Source of the DNA: Owenia fusiformis
Lineage: Eukaryota > Annelida > Polychaeta > Sabellida > Oweniidae
DNA length: 54,000 bases
Direction of reading: 5' to 3'
Assembly: GCA_903813345.2 (NCBI GenBank)
Contig: CAIIXF020000768.1
Span: 1-54,000 of the forward strand
Shown: positions 1 to 8,407 of the stretch, piece by piece
Layout of the letters: each line of letters opens with the position of its first letter
Position numbering within the stretch: position 1 is the first letter of the stretch
Notes under the pieces: model-generated
What the model was told of the DNA's origin: nothing
The model's database searches: none
What the model saw: only the letters and a program-made list of their open reading frames with translations
Program-made: the position numbers and the translations under genes

Positions 1-1324
1 CCACCGCATGCATGGTCCTTAGGTTACCTCTATACCCTCTGTCGTGGTATATCCAATGTAGCTAGTGTAGCCACTGAATGCATGCTCCTAGGCTTACATC
101 TAGACCCTGTGTAGCAGCGTAGTCTAGTAGCTAGAGTAGCCTCCGAACGCCTGCTCCTAGGCTTGCCTCAAGAACCTCTGTAGTCACGTAGCCAGTTTAG
201 CTAGCGTAGTCAGCGCATGCATGCTCCTTAGTTTACCTGTATACCTTCTTTAGTGGCGTAAGCCAGTGTAGCTTGCGTAGCCAATGAATGCATGCTCCTA
301 AGCTTACTTCCAGACCCTTTGTAGCGGCGTAGACAGTGTAACTAGCGTAGCCACTGCATGCATGCTCCAAAGGTTACTTCTATACCCTCAGTAGTCGCGA
401 AGCGAGTGTAGCTAGCGTAGCCACCGCATGCATACTCATTAGGTTCTATACCCTCTATAGTTGCGTAGCGAGTGTAGCTAGCGTAGGCACAGCATGCATT
501 CACCTAAGGTTACCTCTATACCCTCTATAGCCGCATAGCAAGTGTAGCTAGCGTAGCCACTGAATGCATGAACCTAGGCTTACATCCAGACCCTGTGTAC
601 CACCATAGCAGCTTAGTCAGTGTAGCTAGCGTAGCCACTGAATGCATGCTCCTAGGCTTACATCCAGACCCTTTTAAGCCGCGTAGCTAGTGTAGCTAGC
701 GTAGCCACCGCATGCATGCTCCTTAGGTTACCTCTATACCCTCCGTCGTGGTATAGCCAATGTAGCTAGTGTAGCCACCGAATGCATGCATGCTCCCATG
801 CTCCAGACCCTGTGTAGCAGCGTAGTCAGTGTAGCTAGCGTAACCACCGAATGCATGCTCCTAGGCTTACATCCAGACCCTGTGTATGCGCGTAGCGAGT
901 GTAGCTAGCGTAGCCATCGCATGCATGCTCCTTAGGTTACCTCTATACCCTCTGTAGTGGTGTAGCCAGTGTACCTAGCGTAGCTACTGAATGCCTGCTC
1001 CTAGGCTTACATCCAGACCCTGTGTAGCAGCGTAGTCAGTGTAGTTAGCGTAGCCACCGAATGCATGCTCCTGGGCTTTCATCAAGACCCTGTGTAGCAG
1101 CGTAGTCAGTGTAGCTATCGTAGCCACCGAATGCATGCTTCTAAGCTTACTTCCAGACCCTTTGTGGCAGCGTAGTCAGAGTAGCTACCGTAGCAACTGA
1201 ATGCATGCTCCTAGGCTTACATCTAGACCCTGTGTAGCAGCGTGGTCTAGTTGCTAGAGTAGCCTCCGAACGCCTGCTCCTAGGCTTACCTCAAGAACCT
1301 CTGTAGCAGCGTAGCGAGTGTAGT

Positions 1325-2748
1325 TTAGCTAGCGTAGTCAGCGCATGCATGCTCCTTAGTTTACCTGTATACTCTCTGTAGTGGCGTAGCCAGTGTAGCT
1401 TGCGTAGCCAATGAATGCATGCTCCTAAGCTTACTTCCAAACCCTTTGTTTGGAAGTAAGACGGCGTAGACACTGTAGCTAGCGTAGCCACTGCATGCAT
1501 GCTCCAAAGGTTACTTCTATACCCTCAGTAGTCGCGTAGCGACAGTAGCTAGCGTAGCCACCGCATGCATACTCATTATGTTACCTCTATACATTCTGTA
1601 GTGGCGTAGCCAGTGTAGCTAGCGTAGCCACCACATGCTGCCTCCAAAGGTTCTATACCCTCTGTAGTCGCGTAGCCAGTTTAGCTAGCTAGCCACTGAA
1701 TGCATGCTCCTAGGCTTACATCCAGACCCTGTTTAGCTGCGTAGCTAGTGTAGCTAGCGTAGCCACCGCATGCATGCTCCTTAGGTTACCTCTATACCCA
1801 AGTAGTTGCTTAGCCACTAAATGCATGCTCCTAGGCTTACCTCCAGAACCTATGTAGCCGCGTAGGGAGTATAGCTAGCGTAGACACCGCATGCATGCTC
1901 CTTAGTTTATCCGTATACCCCCCGTAGTGGCGTAGCCAGTATAGCTAGCGTAGCCACTTAATGCATGCTCCTAGGCTTACATCCAGACCCTGTGTAGCAG
2001 CGTAGTCAGAGTAGCTACCGTAGCAACTGAATGCATGCTCCTAGGCTTACATCCAGACCCTGTGTAGCTGCGTAGTCAGTGAAGCTAGCGTGGCCACTGA
2101 ATGCATGCTTATAAGCTAACATCCAGACCCTGTGTAGTATCGTAGTCGGTGTAGCTGGGTAGCCACCGAATGCCTGCTCCTAGGCTTACCTACAGAACCT
2201 CTGTAGCCGCTAAGCGTGTGAAGCTAGCGTAGCCACCGCATTCATGCTCCTTAGGTTACCTCTATACCCAAGTAGTTGCTGAGCCACTTAGTGCATGCTC
2301 CTAGGCTTACAACCAGACCCTGTGTAGCAGCGTAGTCAGTGTAGCTAGCCACTGAACTTCTGTAGCCGCGTAGCCAGTTTAGCTAGCGTCGCCAACGCAT
2401 GCATACTCATTAGGTTACCTCTATACATTCTGTTGTGGCGTAGCCAGTGTAGCTAGCGTAGCCACCATATGCTGCCTCCAAAGGTTCTATACCCTCTGTA
2501 GTCGCGTAGCGAGTGTAGCAAGCGTAGGCACAGCATGCATTCACTTAAGGTTACCTCTATACCCTCTATAGCCGCATAGCAAGTGTAGCTAGCGTAGCCA
2601 CTGAATGCATGAACCTAGGCTTACATCCAGACCCTGTGTACCACCGTAGCAGCGTAGTCAGTGTAGCTAGCGTATCCACTGAATGCATGCTCCTAGGCTT
2701 ACATCCAGACCCTTTTAAGCCGCGTAGCTAGTGTAGCTAGCGTAGCCA
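1325..2748. repeat. Segmental tandem duplication, copy 1
   Basis: Positions 1325-2740 recur at 2881-4409. The offset is 1,556 bp at the left, 1,555 after a one-base loss near 3254, and 1,668 after an insertion at 3477-3590. Both copies keep the hairpin monomer, the TTGCTTAGCCACTAAATGC monomer and the shortened join CAGTGTAGCTAGCCACTGAAC. Direct duplication is seen only in this partial unit, not in units 1-4. Confidence 0.82.
1430..1460. repeat. Perfect inverted repeat (13 bp stem, 5 nt loop)
   Basis: Arm CTTACTTCCAAAC at 1430-1442, loop CCTTT, and arm GTTTGGAAGTAAG at 1448-1460 are exactly complementary. The ordinary monomer at this site reads CTTACTTCCAGACCC then TTTGTAGCGGCG. Here TAG is replaced by about 13 bases that are the reverse complement of the upstream arm, and G becomes A in the first arm, completing the stem. 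It is part of the satellite monomer and not a terminator. Confidence 0.95.
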
Positions 2749-2880
2749 CTGAATGCATGAACCTAGGCTTACATCCAGACCCTGTGTACCACCGTAGCAG
2801 CGTAGTCAGTGTAGCTAGCGTATCCACTGAATGCATGCTCCTAGGCTTACATCCAGACCCTTTTAAGCCGCGTAGCTAGT
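2749..2880. repeat. Linker between duplicated segments, with 148 bp duplication
   Basis: CTGAATGCATGAACC occurs at 2601 and again at 2749. The intervening 148 bp (about two monomers, one of them the 78 bp form) is repeated, so this linker copies 2601 onward. The duplication joins the two 1.5 kb segments and may mark the exchange point that generated them. Confidence 0.7.
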
Positions 2881-2985
2881 TTAGCTAGCGTAGTCAGCGC
2901 ATGCATGCTCCTTAGTTTACCTGTATACCCTCTGTAGTGGCGTAGCCAGTGTAGCTTGCGTAGCCAATGAATGCATGCTCCTAAG

Positions 2986-3016
2986 CTTACTTCCAAACCC
3001 TTTGTTTGGAAGTAAG
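2986..3016. repeat. Perfect inverted repeat, copy 2
   Basis: Same 13 bp arms and CCTTT loop as at 1430, in the second copy of the 1.5 kb duplication (offset 1,556 bp). Confidence 0.95.
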
Positions 3017-3476
3017 ACGGCGTAGACACTGTAGCTAGCGTAGCCACTGCATGCATGCTCCAAAGGTTACTTCTATACCCTCAGTAGTCGCGTAGCGACA
3101 GTAGCTAGCGTAGCCACCGCATGCATACTCATTAGGTTACCTCTATACATTCTGTAGTGGCGTAGCCAGTGTAGCTAGCGTAGCCACCACATGCTGCCTC
3201 CAAAGGTTCTATACCCTCTGTAGTCTCGTAGCCAGTTTAGCTAGCTAGCCACAGATGCATGCTCCTAGGCTTACATCCAGACCCTGTTTAGCTGCGTAGC
3301 TAGTGTAGCTAGCGTAGCCACCGCATGCATGCTCCTTAGGTTACCTCTATACCCAAGTAGTTGCTTAGCCACTAAATGCATGCTCCTAGGCTTACCTCCA
3401 GAACCTATGTAGCCGCGTAGGGAGTATAGCTAGCGTAGACACCGCATGCATGCTCCTTAGTTTATCCGTATACCTC

Positions 3477-3590
3477 CGTTTTAAGGCTAAAATGCATGCT
3501 CTTAGGCTTACATCAAGACCCTCTGCAAATCCAGTGTATACTTGCATGTAGTCGCTACTGCATTCCTGCTCCTAGGCTTAGTTTTTTACC
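3477..3590. repeat. Insert with divergent monomer and T-run
   Basis: Relative to copy 1 near 1917, this segment is extra. It starts within CTCCGTTTTAAGGC, carries the divergent monomer core at 3529-3548, and ends at GTTTTTTACCC, the longest T-run I noticed in the window. A truncated relative lies at about 17627-17680, where TTTTAAGGC and CTCTGCAAATC are kept but the following 304 bp are missing. Confidence 0.7.
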
Positions 3591-5940
3591 CGTAGTGGCG
3601 TAGCCAGTATAGCTAGCGTAGCCACTTAATGCATGCTCCTAGGCTTACATCCAGACCCTGTGTAGCAGCGTAGTCAGAGTAGCTACCGTAGCAACTGAAT
3701 GCATGCTCCTAGGCTTACATCCAGACCCTGTGTAGCTGCGTAGTCAGTGAAGCTAGCGTTGCCACTGAATGCATGCTTATAAGCTAACATCCAGACCCTG
3801 TGTAGTATCGTAGTCGGTGTAGCTGGGTAGCCACCGAATGCCTGCTCCTAGGCTTACCTACAGAACCTCTGTAGCCGCTAAGCGTGTGAAGCTAGCGTAG
3901 CCACCGCATTCATGCTCCTTAGGTTACCTCTATACCCAAGTAGTTGCTGAGCCACTTAATGCATGCTCCTAGGCTTACAACCAGACCCTGTGTAGCAGCG
4001 TAGTCAGTGTAGCTAGCCACTGAACTTCTGTAGCCGCGTAGCCAGTTTAGCTAGCGTCGCCAACGCATGCATACTCATTAGGTTACCTCTATACATTCTG
4101 TAGTGGCGTAGCCAGTGTAGCTAGCGTAGCCACCATATGCTGCCTCCAAAGGTTCTATACCCTCTGTAGTCGCGTAGCGAGTGTAGCTAGCGTAGGCACA
4201 GCATGCATTCACTTAAGGTTACCTCTATACCCTCTATAGCCGCATAGCAAGTGTAGCTAGCGTAGCCACTGAATGCATGAACCTAGGCTTACATCCAGAC
4301 CCTGTGTACCACCGTAGCAGCGTAGTCAGTGTAGCTAGCGTATCCACTTAATGCATGCTCCTAGGCTTACATCCAGACCCTTTTACGCCGCGTAGCTAGT
4401 GTAGCTAGCGTAGCAACTGAATGCATGCTCCTAGGCTTACATCCAGACAATGTGTAGCTGCGTAGTCAGTGAAGCTAGCGTGGCCACTGAATGCATGCTT
4501 ATAAGCTTACATCCAGACCCTGTTTAGCAGCGTAGTCAGTGTAGCTAGCGTAGCCACCGCATGCATGCTCCTTAGGTTACCTCTATACCCTCCGTAGTGG
4601 TATAGCCAATGTAGCTAGCGTAGCCACTGAATGCATGCTCCTAGGCTTACATCCAGACCCTGTGTAGTAGCGTAGTCAGAGCATACTCATTAGGTTACCA
4701 TCCTAGGCTTACATCTAGACCCTGTGTAGCAGCGTAGTCTAGTAGCTAGTGTAGCCTCCGAACGCCTGCTCCTAGGTTTACCTCAAGAACCTCTGTAGTC
4801 GCGTAGCGAGTGTACCTAGCGTAGCCACCTCATGCATGCTCCTTAGGTTACCTCTTTACCCTCTGTACCCGCGTAGCCAGTGAAGCTAGCGTAGCCACTG
4901 AATGAATGCTCATAAGCTTACATCCAGACCCTGTGTGGCATCGTAGTCAATGTAGCTAGAGTAGCCACCGAATGCATGCACCTAGGCTTACATCTAGACC
5001 CTGTGTAGCAGCGAAATCTAGTAGCTAGAGTAGCCTCCAAACGACCTCAAGAACCTCTGTAACCGCGTAGCGAGTGTAGCTAGCGTAGTCACCGCATGCA
5101 TGCTCTTAGTTTACCTGTATACCCTCTGTAGTGGCGTAGTCAATGTAGCTAGAGTAGCCACCGAATGCATGCACCTAGGCTTACATCTAGACCCTGTGTA
5201 GCAGCGTAATCTAGTAGCTAGAGTAGCCTCCGAACGCCTGCTCCTAGGCTTACCTCAAGAACCTCTGTAGCCGCGTAGCCAGTGTAGCTAGCGTAGTAAC
5301 CGCATGCATGCTCCTTAGTTACCTGTATACCCTCTGTAGTGGCGTAGCCAGTGTAGCTAGCGTAGCCACTGAATGCATGCTCCTAACTTACATCCAGACC
5401 CTGTGTATGCCTGCTCCTAGGCTTACCTTAAGAACCTCTGTAACCGCGTAGCGAGTGTAGCTAGCGAAGCCAATGAATGCATGCTCCTAAGTTTACTTCC
5501 AGACCCTTTGAAGCGGCGTAGACAGTGTAGCTAGCGTAGCCACTGCATGCATCCTCCAAAGGTTACTTTTATACCCTCAGTAGTCGCGTAGCGAGTGTAG
5601 CTAGCGTAGCCACCGCATGTATACTCATTATGTTACCTCTATACACTCTGTAGTTGCGTAGCCAGTTTAGCTAGCGTAGCCACCACATGCTGCCTCGAAA
5701 GGTTCTATACCCTCCGTAATCGCGTAGTGAGTGTAGCTAGCGTAGGCACAGCATGCATTCACCTAAGGTTACTTCTATACCCTCTGTAGTCGTGTGGCCA
5801 TTGTAGCTAGCGTAGCCACTGAATGCATGCTCCTAGGCTTACCTCAAGAACCTCTGTAGCCGCGTTGCTAGTGTAAATAGCGTAGCCACCGCATGCATGC
5901 TCTTAGGTTACCTCTATACCCTTTGTAGTGGCGTAGCCAC

Positions 5941-6020
5941 TAAAATGCATGCTCTTAGGCTTACATCAAGACCCTCTGCAAATCCAGTGTATACTTGCAT
6001 GTAGTCGCCACTGCATTCCT
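5941..6020 (+). repeat. Divergent marker monomer
   Basis: This monomer keeps TAAAATGCATGCTCTTAGGC and ACATCAAGACCCTCTGCA but then carries ATCCAGTGTATACTTGCATG, a 20 bp core without a counterpart in classes A-C, before rejoining as GTAGTCGCCACTGCAT. Core starts found: 3529, 5982, 12262, 16513, 18870, 25150, 29401, 31758, 37893, 38849, 43628, 45985, 52120 and 53076. It normally occurs three times per unit (spacings 6,280, 4,251 and 2,357 bp), which makes it a good phase marker. The core contains the palindrome GTATAC. Confidence 0.88.
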
Positions 6021-6731
6021 GCTCCTACGCTTACCTCCAGTACCTATGTAGCAGCGTTGTCAGTGTAGCTAGCGTAGACACTGAATGCATGTTCCTAGGC
6101 TTACATCCAGACCCTGTGTATGCGCGTAGCGAATATAGCTAGCGTAACCACCGCATGCATGCTCCTAAGGCTACCTTTATACCCTCTGTACCCGCTGAGC
6201 TAGTGAAGCTAGCGTAGCCACTGAATGCATGCTCGTAAGCTTACATCCAGACCCTGTGTAACATCGTAGTCAGTGTAGTTAGAGTAGCCACCGAATGCCT
6301 GCTCCTAGGCTTACCTACAGAACCTCTGTAGCCGCTTAGCGAGTGAAGCTAGCGTAGCCACCGCATGCATTCTCCTAAGGTTACCTCTATACCCTCTGTA
6401 GTTGTATAGTCAATGTAGCTAGCGTAGCCACTGAATGTATGCTCCTAGGCGTACATCCAGACCCTGTGTAGCACAGATCCTGTGTAGCAGCGTAGTCATT
6501 GTAGCTAGAGTAGCCACCGAATGCCTGCTCCTAGGCTTACCTATAGAACCCCTGTAGCCGCTAAGCGAGTGAAGCTAGCGTAGCCACCGCATGCATGCTC
6601 CTAGACTTACCTCCAGAACCTATGTAGCTGCGTAGCGAGTGTAGCTAGCGTAGCCACCGCATGCATTCTCCTAAGGTTACCTCTATACCCTCTATAGCCG
6701 CATAGCAAGTGTAGCTAGCGTAGCCACTGAA

Positions 6732-6887
6732 TGCATGAACCTAGGCTTACATCCAGACCCTGTGTACCACCATAGCAGCGTAGTCAGTGTAGCTAGCGTA
6801 GCCACTGAATGCATGAACCTAGGCTTACATCCAGACCCTGTGTACCACCATAGCAGCGTAGTCAGTGTAGCTAGCGTAGCCACTGAA
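6732..6887. repeat. Tandem pair of 78 bp monomers
   Basis: A class A monomer carrying an extra 8 bp (GTACCACCATAGCAG instead of GTAGCAG) is repeated perfectly at 6732-6809 and 6810-6887. Because 78 is a multiple of three, reading frames survive across the pair and give meaningless repeat peptides on both strands. The pair recurs in units 2, 3 and 4. Confidence 0.9.
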
Positions 6888-8202
6888 TGCATGCTCCTAG
6901 GCTTACATCGAGACCCTTTTAAGCCGCGTAGCTAGTGTAGCTAGCGTAGCCACCGCATGCATGCTCCTTAGGTTACCTCAATACCCTCTGTAGTGGTATA
7001 GCCAATGTAGCTAGCGTAGCCACTGAATGCATGCTCATAAGCTTACATCCAGACCCTGTGTAGCATCGTAGTCAGTGTAGCTAGAGAAGCCACCGAATGC
7101 CTGCTCCTAGGATTACCTACAGAACCTCTGTAGCCGCTAAGCAAGTGAAGCTAGCGTAGCCACCGCAGTCATGCTCCTTAGGTTACCTCTATACCCAAAT
7201 AGTTGCTGAGCCACTTAATGCATGCTCCTAGGCTAACCTCCAGAACCTATGTAGCCTCGTAGCGTGTATAGCTAGTGTAGACAGTGCATGCATGCTCCTT
7301 AGTTTAACCGTATACCCCCCGTAGTGGCGTAGCCAGTATAGCTAGCGTAGTCACTTAATGCATGCTCCTAGGCTTACATCCAGACCCTGTTTAGCAGCGT
7401 AGTCAGTGTAGCTAGCGTAGCCACTGAATGCATGCTCCTAGGCTTATATTCAGACCCTGTGTAGCAGCGTAGTCAGTGTAGCTAGCCATTGAATGCATGC
7501 TCCTAGGCTTACCTAGGTTACCTCTATACCCTCCGTCGTGGTATATCCAATGTAGCTAGTGTAGCCACTGAATGCATGCTCCTAGGCATTCTCCTAAGAC
7601 CCTGTGTAGCAGCGTAGTCAGTTTAGCTAGCGTAACCACCGAATGCATGCTCCTAGGCTTATATCCAGACCCTGTGTATGCACGTAGCGAGTGTAGCTAG
7701 CGTAGCCATCGCATGCATGCTCCTTAGGTTACCTCTATACCCTCTGTAGTGGTGTAGCCAGTGTACCTAGCGTAGCTACTGAATGCATGCTCCTAGGCTT
7801 ACATCCAGACCCTGTGTAGCAGCGTAGTCAGTGTAGCTAGCGTTGCCACCGAATGCATGCTCCTGGGCTTACATCAAGACCCTGTGTAGCAGCGTAGTCA
7901 GAGTACCTACCGTAGCAACTGACACAGCTAGCGTAGACACCGCATGCATGCTCTTAGTTCACCTGTATACCCCCCGTAGTGGCGTAGCCAGTATAGCTAG
8001 CGTAGCTACTGAATGCATACTCCTAGGCTTATATCCAGACCCTGTGTAGCAGCGTAGTCAGAGTAGCTACCGTAGAAACTGAATGACTGCTCATAGGCTT
8101 ACATCCGGACCCTGTGTAGCAGCGTAGTCAGAGTAGCTACCGTAGCAACTGAATACCTGCTCCTAGGCTTACATCCAGACACTGTTTAGCAGCGTAGTCA
8201 GT

Positions 8203-8272
8203 GTAGCTAGCGTAGCCACTGAATGCATGCTCCTAGGCTTACATCCAGACCCTGTGTAGCAGCGTAGTCAGT
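8203..8272 (+). repeat. Representative class A monomer (70 bp)
   Basis: This copy shows the commonest monomer. It begins GTAGCTAGCGTAGCCACTG, continues with AATGCATGCTCCTAGGC and TTACATCCAGACCC, and ends with TGTGTAGCAGCGTAGTCAGT. The next GTAGCTAG starts exactly 70 bp downstream at 8273. Diagnostic features against class B are CCTAGGCTTACATCCAGACC in the middle and CAGCGTAGTCAGT at the end. Variants carry CTAGACC for CCAGACC, or GTTTAGC for GTGTAGC. Confidence 0.93.
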
Positions 8273-8337
8273 GTAGCTAGCCACTGAATGCATGCTCCTA
8301 GGCTTACATCCAGACCCTGTTTAGCTGCGTAGCTAGT

Positions 8338-8407
8338 GTAGCTAGCGTAGCCACCGCATGCATGGTCCTTAGGTTACCTCTATACCCTCCGTCGTGGTAT
8401 ATCCAAT
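8338..8407 (+). repeat. Representative class B monomer (70 bp)
   Basis: Class B has CCACCGCATGCATG after the GTAGCTAGCGTAG head, then CCTTAGGTTACCTCTATACC, and usually ends TCTGTAGTGGCGTAGCCAGT. This copy has the variant tail TCGTGGTATATCCAAT. Variants include GTTTACCTGTATACC, TACTCATTAGGTT, a short form with GGTTCTATACC lacking five bases, and a truncated form CACCGCCACCTT (9899, 15881, 22787, 28769, 35530, all approximate). A and B classes are interspersed without a strict two-monomer period. Confidence 0.9.

Larger units (their letters stand above)
2881..4409. repeat. Segmental tandem duplication, copy 2
   Basis: This is the second copy of 1325-2740, longer by ~113 bp because of the insert at 3477-3590. 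After 4409 it leaves the first copy and joins the block that matches 10633. The TATCCACT variant near 2670 and 4340 is present in both copies. Confidence 0.8.
1..5172. repeat. Rearranged partial higher-order unit (tail of preceding unit)
   Basis: This part does not follow the 12,888 bp register. It is a patchwork of segments found elsewhere in the unit. 1-1380 matches 8351-9730. From 1381 it follows the region after 17085. 2847-3528 matches 16988-17678 at ~14,141-14,150 bp. 3841-4105 matches 17687-17951 at 13,846 bp. 4411-5139 matches 10633-11364 at 6,222-6,225 bp. A local duplication of ~193 bp repeats 4947-5030 at 5140-5223. At about 5173 the sequence enters the regular register. Each switch occurs inside sequence shared by both partners, as expected for homology-based unequal exchange. 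Confidence 0.8.
4411..7870. repeat. Half-unit paralogous block, first copy
   Basis: This block corresponds in order to 10633-14490, with offsets growing from 6,222 bp (4411) through 6,280 (5941), 6,561 (7160) and 6,639 (6732) to 6,620 (7853). The drifting offset shows several internal indels. The pair is visibly more divergent than the 12,888 bp pairs. It suggests that the present unit arose by duplication of an ancestral unit of about 6.3-6.6 kb. The boundaries are approximate. Confidence 0.75.

Noticed and set aside
700-730. Telomere-like TTAGG words
   Set aside because: TTAGG appears singly in class B monomers as part of CCTTAGGTTACC and never in tandem, so it is not a telomeric repeat.
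1430-1460. Rho-independent terminator
   Set aside because: The hairpin is perfect but not followed by a T-tract, no gene lies upstream, and it is a fixed part of a satellite monomer.
1602-1659. tRNA gene
   Set aside because: Words resembling A and B boxes are present, but I could not fold a cloverleaf with acceptor and anticodon stems, and the words recur in ordinary monomers. Kept only as a low-confidence finding.
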